From the NCBI RefSeq assembly GCF_037975245.1, contig NC_092577.1, positions 20,210,898 through 20,274,897 of the forward strand: a stretch of DNA of 64,000 nucleotides, written 5' to 3'. Of this stretch, positions 1-9,035 are shown in pieces. Numbering within the stretch: the first letter of the stretch is position 1; each line of letters opens with the position of its first letter. The notes beneath the pieces were generated by a model that saw nothing but the letters and a program-made list of their open reading frames with translations, had not been told where the DNA came from and did no database searches. The position numbers and the translations under genes were made by a program. The stretch is from Apostichopus japonicus. Taxonomy: Eukaryota > Echinodermata > Holothuroidea > Aspidochirotida > Stichopodidae.

Positions 1-72
1 ACACGTTGCTGCAATATGTTGTACAAGTACGGAAACTTATACACGTCATAGAGGGAAAACAATTACACGACA
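1..72 (-). repeat. 3' LTR of the BEL/Pao element (partial)
   Basis: Positions 25-72 are identical to 5734-5781 and positions 1-22 are identical to 5533-5554. The roughly 180 bp between those two blocks in the right LTR are missing here, so this LTR copy carries an internal deletion. The LTR probably continues left of the window. Confidence 0.75.
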
Positions 73-89
73 TCCCATCCCCCCAAAAG
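73..89 (-). other. Polypurine tract of the BEL/Pao element
   Basis: On the minus strand this reads CTTTTGGGGGGATGGGA and ends exactly where the LTR begins with TGTCG. Such a tract primes plus-strand DNA synthesis in LTR retroelements. Its position right against the 3' LTR supports the LTR boundary. Confidence 0.7.
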
Positions 90-187
90 TGACGGAATGT
101 CACTAGAAAAAACAAAATTAAAGAGTAAGCAGGTTATGAATAATAAACAATATAGAAAAAAAAAGTAGCAACTATACACTACACATT

Positions 188-1318
188 TTACTGCATCTCA
201 GATCGCTCAGAGTTTTTCAATAAGAGAATAAGCTTTGTCACTGGTCTTTTAGCGATTTTGCCGTCAGCAAATCTTACGTCAACTACTCTCACGAGGTCGT
301 CTTTCCCTGGGTAGAGCTTTACGACTTCCGACATTTTCCAGGTACCACGCCTCTTGTCCTCACCAATAACGAGCACAATGTCTTTCTCTTCAAGGTTTTC
401 GCCCGACTTTTGCCACTTCTGGCGCGGTGAAAGCTTGTGGATGCATTCCATCCATCTTCGCCAAAACGCATCTACCATAGCAATACAAATCTCTCTGCGT
501 TTCCGTGGATTCGTCTTATATTCCTCACAGGGTACCTCAGGACAAGGCAAGTCACCTCTTCCAATCAAGAAGTGATTCGGAGTCAAAGGTGGATGGTCCA
601 ATGGAGATGACGATTTGGCCGTCAAAGGTCGACTATTGATGAGACCAGATATCTGGCAGAAGACGGTCTCCCACTCGACGAATGTCAGACGATCTGCCTT
701 CACGAGATGCCTCATTCCCTTCTTGACCTCCTGAACCATTCTTTCGACAGCTCCCTGGTGATGTGGCCCTCCTGGTGGACCGAACTTCCACTGAGTATTG
801 TAGCGTTGACAATATTCCCTCACCTGAGTCTGTTCCAACTTCAAATTTAACTCATTTATGGTGTTGTCAGCCCCCCTGAAGCAGGTAGCATTATCACTAA
901 TCAACAACGAGGGTGACCCTCTGATGCTAATAAATCGTTCAAGAGCCTGGAGAAACGCTTGCGTTGACAAATCTTGAACGCAAGTTAGGTGCACAGCTCT
1001 GGTTACTGTACATGTAAACACAGCACAATAGCCCTTTGTTGTGGTGTTTCGGCTCAGCTTCACATTGACCGGTCCCAGATAGTCAACGAGCGTAGTCTGG
1101 AACGGGGGCGAGCAAGGCCTGACTCTAAACTCTGGCAAGTCAGCCATCTTTTGTTGAAGTGGTTTGCCTCTGACCTTCTTACATGTAACGCACTCGTGTA
1201 CTATACGCCTTGAGAGGTTCACATCCCCGACAATCCAGTACCTCTTCCTAACCTCTGCGGCAGTTCCCAAGTGTCCTCCATGAAGAGCATGCGCATGTCT
1301 ATCACGCACGATCAACAA
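188..1318 (-). CDS. BEL/Pao integrase domain (C-terminal part of pol)
   Basis: This 376-codon frame carries an N-terminal HHCC zinc-binding module (HxxHxGH near the start, then CVTCKK). A DDE integrase core follows, with Asp in LVDYLGP, Asp in LISDNATCF and Glu in GAVERMV, and a C-terminal region with motifs such as FWRRW and LVRVVDVR. These are the features of a Pao-type integrase, which joins the cDNA to the host genome. The frame overlaps the RNase H frame at its upstream end by a few bases and stops at 188, about 100 bases before the polypurine tract. All three acidic residues are present, so the integrase part is better preserved than the whole element. It is one segment of a broken polyprotein, not a separate gene. 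Confidence 0.88.
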   Translation of the reverse strand: MLIVRDRHAHALHGGHLGTAAEVRKRYWIVGDVNLSRRIVHECVTCKKVRGKPLQQKMADLPEFRVRPCSPPFQTTLVDYLGPVNVKLSRNTTTKGYCAVFTCTVTRAVHLTCVQDLSTQAFLQALERFISIRGSPSLLISDNATCFRGADNTINELNLKLEQTQVREYCQRYNTQWKFGPPGGPHHQGAVERMVQEVKKGMRHLVKADRLTFVEWETVFCQISGLINSRPLTAKSSSPLDHPPLTPNHFLIGRGDLPCPEVPCEEYKTNPRKRREICIAMVDAFWRRWMECIHKLSPRQKWQKSGENLEEKDIVLVIGEDKRRGTWKMSEVVKLYPGKDDLVRVVDVRFADGKIAKRPVTKLILLLKNSERSEMQ

Positions 1319-2292
1319 GCTGATGTGGCCTTTTCTAGGTAGAAGGTACGGATGTCGAACATCATAGGACAGTGGTGCCCTGTCAATCCGTCCACCAACT
1401 CGAAAAAATGGGTTAACTTCATGACATTGGAATCCTGGAAATCAATCTCTCTTTGTGCCTGTCGTATCCAATACAACTCCGCTTCTTTGATAAGCTTTGA
1501 CGAAGGCCACTTTGAAATTTGCCTGGTGAGTTGCTTCATCCATTGTTTCTTGGGCAGTTCTCTGACAGAGAATACTCTAGCTGTGACCATCTTAAGCCTA
1601 GGCCAGCTGGAAAAATTGGTTGGGTTGACAATGGGCGAAGGCTTGGATGCAGCAGTGACTCTGAGTGACAGTACTTTTGCATTCCGGACATGAAATCTCT
1701 TCTGCTCTTCATCTGCTGGGTCTACCGGTACATTCGTTGGTGTTTGTGGCCATGATGCCGGTGGCAGTCTCAGATACTCAGGCCCTTCAATTACTTTCTT
1801 CATTTCAATAGCCTTTCCTCCTCTTGAGACCAGATCAATGACATTCTGGTCTGATGACACATGTCTAATATCTTTGATGGGGTCAAACTCTGTAGTTATC
1901 TCCCCCACACGGTATGCAACATAAGACCGGAAGGCTTTGGATTGCCCTCTTAACCAACTAATGGCAGTCATGCTATCAGTCCAGATCTTCCAATAGGCTA
2001 TGTTGTACCGCAAGGCGTTCTTCACAGTGAGCATCAGCCTCGATAACAGCAGGATTGCCTGAAGCTCCTTGCGAGGTATACTCGTCTGCTTCAACGGTGT
2101 CAGTCTGGCTCGTGCACAAACAAATGACAGATGAGCCTCCAAATCCTCAGGGCGCGACCATCTCAACCAAATGCCGATACCCATAGCATCCTCGGACGCG
2201 TCACTAGCACCGTGTAGAGACACTTCGGGCAATGGTCTCACTCCAATATATGCCTCCGGTATCATACACCTTCGAATTTCGATGGTGTCCAC
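1312..2292 (-). CDS. BEL/Pao RNase H and connection domain
   Basis: The 326-codon frame begins within the end of the reverse transcriptase and contains the RNase H motifs HGASDASEDA (first Asp) and WTDSMTAISWL (later Asp), as usual in Pao elements. RNase H removes the RNA strand after reverse transcription. The frame is offset from both the reverse transcriptase frame (overlap 2262-2292) and the integrase frame (overlap 1312-1318), so single-base indels separate parts that should be one continuous pol. Confidence 0.85.
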   Translation of the reverse strand: MDTIEIRRCMIPEAYIGVRPLPEVSLHGASDASEDAMGIGIWLRWSRPEDLEAHLSFVCARARLTPLKQTSIPRKELQAILLLSRLMLTVKNALRYNIAYWKIWTDSMTAISWLRGQSKAFRSYVAYRVGEITTEFDPIKDIRHVSSDQNVIDLVSRGGKAIEMKKVIEGPEYLRLPPASWPQTPTNVPVDPADEEQKRFHVRNAKVLSLRVTAASKPSPIVNPTNFSSWPRLKMVTARVFSVRELPKKQWMKQLTRQISKWPSSKLIKEAELYWIRQAQREIDFQDSNVMKLTHFFELVDGLTGHHCPMMFDIRTFYLEKATSAC

Positions 2293-3218
2293 CTCCTCAA
2301 GGTCTTTATTGATCTATTCAGCATGGCACAGAGTTCCCCCTTTTGGTTTAGAGGGGTATCCCAATCGATGTTGAGCTGCCATAATTTCTGTAGCAGAATT
2401 TTGGGTCGAACGAGAAGCCCAGACAACATGCCGAAAACATCGTAATATGATGCAGTCTGTGCTAGCACACTACGTTTGGTGGGAATGATGTTTGGATGAA
2501 GTTTCACTTCTTTGACCTTCAAGGTGTCCTTTGTCAGATCCCACTTGGTCCCTAACGCGGTGGCAATTCTGAGATCCTCCGTTTTGTCACATACTTCTTG
2601 TACATTAGATTGCCATTTCCTTATGGCAAAGTTGCCCTCTTTAAGCGTCTCAATGAGTTTGGACTTAAGTTCTAGGGCTTCTTTTGTGTCACCGACGGAC
2701 TCGTTCAAGTCGTCTATATAAAACTGATCAGTGACAACTCTCATCATTCGCTCATCCTCTGGAGCATGCTCGGCCACTACATGTCTCATGGTCACAATGG
2801 CGGCAGTTGGAGACGGTTTGTCCCCAAAGGTGACAGTTGTTAACTCATACACTTGTATAGGGTGACTTGGGTGCTCACGAAACACAAACCTATGAAAACG
2901 TGCATCGTCCACCTTTAGTTTGATTGCTTGGAACATCTTGCTAATGTCTGCGATGATTCCTACCTCGTTTTCTCGGAATCGCAACGCAACATCAAACAGA
3001 TCTGAGTTGATATTTTCACCCTTCAAGAGGTAATCATTCAGTGAAAAACCCTGGTACCTAGCCTTTGCGTCGTACACAACTCTGACGGGGGTGGTCTTTG
3101 AGTCTTTCTTTACTGCAAAATGAGGCAGGAACCACATTCTCTTTCCATTGTCTCTGTCATTTTGAAGTTCTCTCTCAGTAACATAGCGAGAAACGCCTCT
3201 GTTCAACTGGTCTCTCAT
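2262..3218 (-). CDS. BEL/Pao reverse transcriptase
   Basis: The frame contains the palm motif A region (VGIIADISKMFQAIKL) and the catalytic YIDD box in QFYIDDLNES, which identify the reverse transcriptase of a BEL/Pao element. The first Met is internal. In the neighbouring frame, coding similarity continues upstream to about 3370 (SDGSYEIQLPW, then DNYDYAVKRLRSLENQF), so the domain start lies in a segment shifted by a frameshift near 3220. The YIDD residues are intact. Confidence 0.9.
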   Translation of the reverse strand: MRDQLNRGVSRYVTERELQNDRDNGKRMWFLPHFAVKKDSKTTPVRVVYDAKARYQGFSLNDYLLKGENINSDLFDVALRFRENEVGIIADISKMFQAIKLKVDDARFHRFVFREHPSHPIQVYELTTVTFGDKPSPTAAIVTMRHVVAEHAPEDERMMRVVTDQFYIDDLNESVGDTKEALELKSKLIETLKEGNFAIRKWQSNVQEVCDKTEDLRIATALGTKWDLTKDTLKVKEVKLHPNIIPTKRSVLAQTASYYDVFGMLSGLLVRPKILLQKLWQLNIDWDTPLNQKGELCAMLNRSIKTLRRWTPSKFEGV

Positions 3219-3371
3219 TCCACTTGCCTGTTCTTGAACTGATTCTCTAGACTCCTTAACCTTTTGACAGCATAATCGTAGTTGTCAGGCAGGTCATCAG
3301 GTGATTTCTTCCATGGCAGTTGAATTTCGTAGGACCCGTCAGAGAGTTGGGACACACTTTGCTGCATGGCC

Positions 3372-4718
3372 TCAAGTTGCACCCTTATTCAAGAGATCGG
3401 AAGAACATTTGCACTTTTTGGGCTCTAAGCCTACAGTTTCTAGGCCGATGAATTCCTCTATTGGCCCGATAGCCGATACATTGACATAGTTCGATAGTGT
3501 AGCTGAACCAGCAGAACGACCTCCTTGAATGAACCAACCAAATGGGCATCTAACAGCGATGGGTTCATCTGATTTCCCACTGTAGATGTAGTCTTGCCAG
3601 ATCATCAAATGTGTATTATCAATGCCCAGAAGAACATCAATGGTTTCTGAAGGGGCTGCATGGATGTCAACATTCCTGAAGTGATCATGTTGTTGAAGCT
3701 GTTCTTGCAGAACGATTGGGGTGTCAGCGCAAGGCTTGTCTATTTCAGTGACAGACAACGGATGTGACCAATTTCCTCCAACGTCTGCGATGAGGCAGTC
3801 TAACAGTCTCAGCTTCCTCGTAAATTGTCCGCTGCCTACAACACTCAATTCATGATCTTGGTACACGTCTTGGTCTGTTCTCGGGAAAATCCCTTTTCTT
3901 AGGAGTGTCGTTTGACTACCACCGTCCAACAAGATGCGCACCAGACGACGTATGTTGCCACATCGAAGATACCCCATTACAGTAGGTAGGGTTCCTTCCA
4001 GTTTAACTCTCTTTTCTTTGGTGATGGTAGACGCATTCGCAGAACTACTGATTGGTCTAAAGGGTTCAGCATTGCTGCTTAACTGACTCGAATAACCACT
4101 ATCCTTCTTTCCATAAGCAACAGGGCAAATAGCTCCAAAGTGAGAATCACTGCCACACGCTGCGATTCTGCATGGGGCCACAAACTGACAAGAGTTCAGA
4201 TCAAACGGGGATTTACCAGCTATGCACACAACGGTATGTCCACAACGGTAGCAGATGTTGTTCTTTCTCATAATTTCGTACTTCTCTTTCATGGGTAGGT
4301 CCCTGAACTTGTTACAAGTCTTTAGGAAGTGTGTGTTTGCATTGATGTGCAACGCACATTTAGGCACACCAAATTTATTAATCTTGCTCCGTTGGCTCCA
4401 TTCACCAGCATTCACTGTAGCAGCATTCGAGGACCTGGACATTCGACGCTGTGTTGTCGGAACATACGATGCGTTATCGACACTGATAGGCTTTGCCTTC
4501 TCCAATAATAATAGTTGGCTATATAACCACTTGACAAGACCTGTGAGTGAATCATCAGTATGGTCGTCTCTCACGCTCTTGTAATAGGCAATACGATGAT
4601 CCTCTGGTAGTTTCTGCTTGATTTGGCTCAACATGATCTTGCTATTAAGTTCTCCAGATAGACCCACGGTTTCTGCTTGAGTCTCAAATATCTGAAGAGT
4701 CTGGACGAAGCGACTCAT
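3372..4718 (-). CDS. BEL/Pao gag zinc-knuckle region plus aspartic protease
   Basis: 448 codons. The first part is the C-terminal gag region (FVQTLQIFETQAETVGL, and the Leu-rich CTD usual for these gags). A Cys/His cluster around CYRCGH and CGSDSHFGAICP is followed by an aspartic protease domain of the type annotated as DUF1758. The protease active-site motif reads LLDGGSQ where LLDSGSQ or LLDTGSQ is expected, so the Ser/Thr after the catalytic Asp is replaced by Gly. That could weaken or inactivate the protease. The catalytic Asp remains. Confidence 0.85.
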   Translation of the reverse strand: MSRFVQTLQIFETQAETVGLSGELNSKIMLSQIKQKLPEDHRIAYYKSVRDDHTDDSLTGLVKWLYSQLLLLEKAKPISVDNASYVPTTQRRMSRSSNAATVNAGEWSQRSKINKFGVPKCALHINANTHFLKTCNKFRDLPMKEKYEIMRKNNICYRCGHTVVCIAGKSPFDLNSCQFVAPCRIAACGSDSHFGAICPVAYGKKDSGYSSQLSSNAEPFRPISSSANASTITKEKRVKLEGTLPTVMGYLRCGNIRRLVRILLDGGSQTTLLRKGIFPRTDQDVYQDHELSVVGSGQFTRKLRLLDCLIADVGGNWSHPLSVTEIDKPCADTPIVLQEQLQQHDHFRNVDIHAAPSETIDVLLGIDNTHLMIWQDYIYSGKSDEPIAVRCPFGWFIQGGRSAGSATLSNYVNVSAIGPIEEFIGLETVGLEPKKCKCSSDLLNKGAT

Positions 4719-4786
4719 GGCAGGGAGGTTGATGTTTCCCTTCTTCTCATATGGCTTCAGGTTTTCAAGGTCCTTTAATAACCTGT

Positions 4787-5257
4787 CTACCTGTCTTCAT
4801 CACCGTAGCACTCATCTAGTACCTGCCAGGCTCTTTCTACATTGATGCACCCTTTTATCTTGTTATATTCTTTGGGGTTGGTCATAGACTCAGTCAGTTG
4901 GAAGAAACATTCAATCTCTGTCAAATCAACAGCACAATGGTTAAACAGTTCCTTAAACCGCTTGTAGTCTCTGATGTCCCCGCTGAACTTCGGAAATTTC
5001 ATCCTCTCCATCCTTGGGGCAGATGAGGTTGAAGGGCGAGATGCAAGAGGTAGCGTTTGTGGGGTAGAGATAGGCATCGTCTGTGGTGTCCCTGTGCTCA
5101 CAGGCTGCGAAGGAATTGTCAATGTTGGGTCTCGCTGAGAAGTTGTAGGCGAAGAGGTGAGACTCGGCTGGCTGGCCAAGGGGGTTGGTGACTGGCGGTC
5201 GACGACTCGTCTTGCACATAAAATTCCCTGGACAAATTCTTTTTCACACTCTGCCAT
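4787..5257 (-). CDS. BEL/Pao gag, middle segment
   Basis: 156 codons. A Pro/Ser/Thr-rich linker (about residues 20-80) is followed by MERMKFPKFSGDIRDYKRF. That motif is diagnostic of BEL/Pao gag (DUF1759-type), which builds the retroelement particle. It is separated from the upstream gag segment by a frameshift at a 23-bp partial duplication near 5270-5300, and from the next segment (4718 onward) by a stop and frameshift near 4787. Confidence 0.8.
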   Translation of the reverse strand: MAECEKEFVQGILCARRVVDRQSPTPLASQPSLTSSPTTSQRDPTLTIPSQPVSTGTPQTMPISTPQTLPLASRPSTSSAPRMERMKFPKFSGDIRDYKRFKELFNHCAVDLTEIECFFQLTESMTNPKEYNKIKGCINVERAWQVLDECYGDEDR

Positions 5258-5273
5258 CCATTTTTCCTCAGTT

Positions 5274-5439
5274 TCACTTCAATATTTTGAAGTGTTTCAC
5301 TTCAATATTCAGAAATTGCTGTTCTGCTTTGGTGATGTACTTTTGTAGTATTTCTAAATCACTAGCATCATCTTTTACGAGGTTGTCGATTGTTGCTAGT
5401 GTCCTGGTCAACTGACCCTTGCTGTTCCACGTCAGCCAT
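5274..5439 (-). pseudogene. BEL/Pao gag N-terminus, frameshifted
   Basis: An ATG in strong context (ACCATGG at 5441-5435) opens a frame beginning MADVEQ. The gag-like sequence then continues in another frame as KGQLTRTLATIDNLV and a coiled-coil-like stretch ending NIEVK. The frame stops at 5274 because a short stretch (atattgaagtgaaac) is duplicated with a length that is not a multiple of three. The longer open frame to 5771 passes through the LTR and is not a natural start. Confidence 0.6.
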
Positions 5440-5532
5440 GGTTTCATCGAACTTCCACAGTCTGCTGCACACGAGTTGTTGAAGATGTTGTGAAATGGAT
5501 GTAAATAATTGAATTCAGAAAGGATGTCTTTG

Positions 5533-5781
5533 ACACGTTGCTGCAATATGTTGTCTTTCCTTATTAAACTAGATTCAACAACTGTGTAGGGTTTCTTAAC
5601 ATCTCCACTGAACGTTATGTTTGAATATATGAAATGAACTGCAAGGTTGCACCGCAGCGCGGTGGTATGTCTTGTTGAAAGGCGAGCTATACAAGTAACT
5701 ACAACGCATGTTAATAATAAAATATGAAAGTTAAAGTACGGAAACTTATACACGTCATAGAGGGAAAACAATTACACGACA
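5533..5781 (-). repeat. 5' LTR of the BEL/Pao element (minimum extent)
   Basis: It starts with TG at 5781, and both ends of this interval are shared with the left LTR copy (5734-5781 with 25-72, 5533-5554 with 1-22). The true inner boundary lies somewhere between 5533 and the gag ATG at 5439 and is not fixed by the sequence in view. Confidence 0.65.
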
Positions 5782-6540
5782 CTTCGCTTTACGTACGTCA
5801 TGTTAAAGTTCACCCTGAAGTGGCTTTAGCACATGCCAAGGCTTTGGAGCAAGGCACTGCTAAATACCCTATCAACAGAGTAGAAGTCACATCGCTTTCC
5901 ATCCCGAGAGGAAACTTAATCTTCAAACGGGAAAGTTTGTTCTTGGGTAATCTACAGAAACGAGTGGTGTTGGGAATTGTTGACACGGAAGCTTTTAATG
6001 GTGCTTACAACAGAAACCCATTTAATTGTTATCACCATCATCTGAACTTTTAGCGTTATACGTCGACGGTGAACAGCTACCATGGAAACCGGGCGTATGT
6101 TTTTTTGGCTCGCTAGACCTTAGTTTCGTTTGTCAGAATGGGATGGTTCGGTAGTGCCGTTTGGCCGTGACGTTTTGTATCCCGCATGGCGGGTCACGTA
6201 AAAAGCACAGCTACCATGGAAACCGTTACGCCCTAGTTTTACGGATGACCGCTACATCATGTCCTATCAGACCCTTTATTCGGGATTAAATAGTATGTTC
6301 AGTGACAAAGGTAATCAGATCAGCCGAAGTGACTACGCCAAAGGTTACACGTTGTATACCTTTGACATGACCCCTGACCTAGCGAGCGGAGGCCACTTTA
6401 ATCTCCGCAAAAACGGTAATGTGCGCCTTGAAATGCAATTTGAGCACGCATTGACCAGAAGTGTAAATGTGGTTGTATACGCTGAATATGACGCCGTGGT
6501 AGAAGTGGATAAAACTCGCAACGTATTCATAGACTTTTAA
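5782..6540 (+). pseudogene. Capsid-like gene of the Polinton-type provirus (C-terminal part)
   Basis: The translation matches the widespread invertebrate family annotated F54H12.2-like, recognisable by VHPEVALAHAKAL, LFLGNL, AFNGAYNRNPFN, YVDGEQLPW and YAKGYTLYTFDMTPDL. I infer that this family is the major capsid (double jelly-roll) protein of Polinton/adintovirus elements. The gene enters from the BEL/Pao LTR at 5782 without its start. It has a one-base frameshift near 6048-6053, is interrupted at 6092-6206 by a LINE tail, and then runs open to a stop at 6540. The missing N-terminal part should lie left of the retroelement, outside the window. Protease and ATPase genes follow in the same direction. 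Confidence 0.8.
6092..6206 (+). mobile_element. 5'-truncated LINE tail inside the capsid-like gene
   Basis: These 115 bp are nearly identical to the 3' tail of the full LINE at 15028-15142. They are bounded by a perfect 19-bp direct repeat (acagctaccatggaaaccg, 6073-6091 and 6207-6225), the target-site duplication of a target-primed reverse transcription event. Removing the insert and one copy of the repeat restores continuity of the surrounding coding frame. Confidence 0.92.
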
Positions 6541-6560
6541 CGCTCTTCTCTGTAATCACC

Positions 6561-7100
6561 ATGAATACAAAACAATTAATGACGATCATCAAGTCAGACG
6601 CAATGTTGCGCCCTTTATGTCGAGGGGTATTTCCAGCGGACTGCCTGCCCACTCAACGCATGAAACCCCCATGGTGTCTTATAGCAAACACGGATATAAA
6701 AGAAGAACCGGGAAGTCATTGGGTGGCTATTTTCGTTGGAGTTGAGCAAACAGAATTCTTTGACTCCTTTCGACGTTCTCCCGAAGCATGCGCCTCTTAT
6801 TTTAGACCATTTCTAAGACGACACGCTTCAAAATCACCCCTGAAAGTAAATGACAAACAGATACAAGACTTCTTTTCAACAGCGTGTGGCCAACACTGTT
6901 TGTATTTTTTATTGCACAGAGTTACAGGTCTGTCCATGTCGCGAATCGTCAACCAGTTTACGAAGGATTGGCAACTAAACGACTCTTTGGTTAATGCATT
7001 TATCGAACGAAGCTATGACTTCGCCCTACCTATCGTAGATGACGAATATTTGGCATTTCAAATTGCCATAATCATTTTTAAAAAGGAGTGTGCGTGGTAA
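6561..7100 (+). CDS. Adenain/Ulp1-like cysteine protease of the provirus
   Basis: 179 codons starting 20 bases after the capsid stop. Conserved residues for this family are visible: His in GSHWVAIF, Asp in EFFDSF, and Gln and Cys in the block DFFSTACGQHC. The order His-Asp-Cys is that of adenovirus protease and of Polinton/adintovirus proteases, which process virion proteins. The length is close to the family norm and no internal stop is present, so this is the best preserved gene of the provirus. It lies between capsid and ATPase genes, as expected. The ATG at 6561 is the only good start. Confidence 0.85.
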   Translation: MNTKQLMTIIKSDAMLRPLCRGVFPADCLPTQRMKPPWCLIANTDIKEEPGSHWVAIFVGVEQTEFFDSFRRSPEACASYFRPFLRRHASKSPLKVNDKQIQDFFSTACGQHCLYFLLHRVTGLSMSRIVNQFTKDWQLNDSLVNAFIERSYDFALPIVDDEYLAFQIAIIIFKKECAW

Positions 7101-7230
7101 TCAGGATTCAATTATGCGTAGGCTAATGACGATAACGGCCATGAGACGACTGTGCAGCGTTTTCGTAGTCGAGACATTTGTTTTCTCTTTATATTTAGGG
7201 TAACATTTGAAAACGGGTTCATTTCTCTAA

Positions 7231-7857
7231 ATGCATTCGACGAAACTACAACATCCCTTTACGTGCGTCATTGCAGGGCCTACTGGTTGTGGTAAAGCGC
7301 AGTTTGTAAAGAAAATTTTGACGCAAGATGTCATTGAAGGAACGCCTGAGAGGATTGTGTATTGCTATGGGGACTACCAGCCAGCTTTTATGGAGCTGTC
7401 TGCTGCCCTCTCTAACATCCGTTTTCTTGAAGGTCTCCCGACGGATTTGGAGACATATCTTGACCCAACTTACAAAACGTTGATGATTTTAGACGATATT
7501 ATGACGTGACATGGGAACGAATAACGCATAACTGATTTGTTCTCCAAAGGATGACATCACAGAAATATTTCCGTGATCTATATTTGACAAAATTTCTTTT
7601 ACGGGGCAAAGGAAACGCGTAATATCACACTGAATGCACATTATATCGTGTTATTTAAAAACCCGAGAGACAAAACCCAAGTCTCAAATTTGGCCAAACA
7701 GATGTATCCCGGTCAAGTCAAATTTATGCAAGAAGCGTTTGCAGATGCTACCAAGAATCCATACGGATACCTCTTCATCGATTTAAAGCCTTACACGCCC
7801 GAGGATTTTCGTCTTCGTACAAACATTTTTCCACAGTATGCATACGTACCCAAATGA
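7231..7857 (+). pseudogene. FtsK/HerA-type (A32-like) genome-packaging ATPase, broken
   Basis: The first part (7231-7509) has a P-loop GPTGCGKA and a Walker B segment LMILDDIM. The second part (about 7550-7857) continues with HHRNISVIYI and FKNPRDKTQVSNLAKQM, typical of Polinton/adintovirus packaging ATPases. Between them are two in-frame TGA codons and a frameshift. The residue after the P-loop Lys is Ala, where Ser or Thr normally helps bind magnesium. Both defects mean this copy is not functional. A TATA-like stretch (tttatattta) lies about 45 bases upstream of the ATG. Confidence 0.85.
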
Positions 7858-7918
7858 TCGAAGGAATTAAACACAAACTGATAAAACATAGACACACAGA
7901 TCTAAGGCCTTCATTTTT

Positions 7919-8239
7919 TATCTGAAACGCAGAGCACCACCATCACGTCGCTTGAGAAACCATGCCCGGGAAATTGATTTTTTGTCGAAATGTTCCCCCA
8001 AACAGCGAAAGGCTTTCCTACAACACGCGGACCCCCAGTTAATCAAAAGTTTATGTAAATGCGCCGCCAATGTTGTAAAAGGAAATGTGCCATTATCTCG
8101 CGTCCAGAAGTCGAAATTGTCGCGGTACAAGAAACATCTCAGGGAACTATCCAACAAACGCCTATCCAATAAAAAGCGCAAGGATATATTAATACAGAGG
8201 GGAGGCTTTTTGAGTTTCATATTAAAACCTATCATTTAA
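7919..8239 (+). CDS. Small basic pX-like virion protein of the provirus
   Basis: About 100 residues, rich in Lys/Arg (KRRAPPSRRLRNHARE near the start, RVQKSKLSRYKKHLREL in the middle). The C-terminus is a Gly-Gly followed by hydrophobic residues (RGGFLSFILKPII). This architecture matches the small basic protein found beside the ATPase in adintovirus/Polinton elements and compared with adenovirus pX. No ATG opens the frame; it is open back to a TAG near 7890, so the start codon has been lost or is non-AUG. A role in binding packaged DNA is inferred from its charge and from the family. Confidence 0.6.
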   Translation, partial: YLKRRAPPSRRLRNHAREIDFLSKCSPKQRKAFLQHADPQLIKSLCKCAANVVKGNVPLSRVQKSKLSRYKKHLRELSNKRLSNKKRKDILIQRGGFLSFILKPII

Positions 8240-8287
8240 TCTTTGGGAGGCATGTTACTAGGTGCTGTGACGCAACGATAAAATATC

Positions 8288-9035
8288 ATGCAATATACCA
8301 AGAAGATGGTTCTGATGCCTCAGGATGTGGCTCGAGTGGTTAACGCAACCAATCAGGATAAAACACCATCTCGACTCCACCAATTGGATGAAGCCATGAA
8401 AAACACTCTAGATAGGAAGGACCTAACCCTGTACGGAAAAGTGGACTTTGTACCATCAGATTCTACAACGCTATTTGGACGCAGAAAAAACAGTTAGGAA
8501 ACCTATCGCGCTGCGTGTTATGAGCGATACGACGACGACGATGGATCAGTCCCAGAGTCAAACTACTACCCCTATTAACAAGGATCAATCTTCCAAGGAG
8601 GAACCAAATTATCAATTAATCAAACATTTTCCAAAATGTATTACAAACAAGGCTAAACTTTTGTTAGACCGTATTCATCATCAGCGTTTATCAGATCATG
8701 AACCTACTATCGACTGCAATTTAAAAGGGGAGTTAATCTATGAGGGTAATCCAGTAGTCGGTTCTAACATCACCGACTTAATCATCGATCTGTTACAATC
8801 GCGTAAAGATTTTAATCCTATTGGGTGGCAACAGTTTATGAGAGGTTTAATGACAATCAATTTTCCCGAAGCCTATGTCGGAAATGTAACAAGGCGACAA
8901 TATATGCACCAATTGAAGGATCCACCCGCCCGATTATTACCCACTCCTCCCGGGAAAAGAAATTCTCGTAGAAGATCATCTCCAGCTAGACCAATGTCTA
9001 AACGGCATAAATGGTTAAAATGGGAAGCCCTGTAA
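8288..9035 (+). pseudogene. Conserved Polinton/adintovirus protein of unknown function, frameshifted
   Basis: The start (MQYTKKMVLMPQDVARV, then LDEAMKNTLDRKDLTLY) and the rest (YHQILQRYL, KCITNKAKLLLDRI, GELIYEGNPVVGSNITDLI, FNPIGWQQFMRGL) are in two frames joined near 8448, so one base has been gained or lost there. Proteins with this order of motifs recur in Polinton-type elements next to capsid and ATPase genes; I know of no assigned role. The C-terminus is Arg/Ser/Pro-rich and basic (RNSRRRSSPARPMSKRH), consistent with a nucleic-acid-associated virion protein. The stop is at 9035. Confidence 0.65.

Larger units (their letters stand above)
1..5781 (-). mobile_element. BEL/Pao LTR retrotransposon, decayed
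   Basis: Minus-strand reading frames give the order gag, zinc knuckle, aspartic protease, reverse transcriptase, RNase H, integrase, which is the BEL/Pao order. The element is bounded on the right by an LTR starting TGTCGTGTAATT at 5781. On the left, the same LTR start lies at 72, directly next to a purine-rich tract (73-89). The coding part is split by several frameshifts, so this copy should not make an intact polyprotein. Right of 5781 the sequence reads directly into a capsid-like gene, so the retroelement appears to have inserted into an older Polinton-like provirus. The target-site duplication cannot be tested because the left flank is outside the window. Confidence 0.9.

Noticed and set aside
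5440-5771. Extension of gag to the LTR edge at 5771
   Set aside because: The frame crosses the LTR and has no ATG start there; the ACCATGG at 5439 is the more likely gag start.
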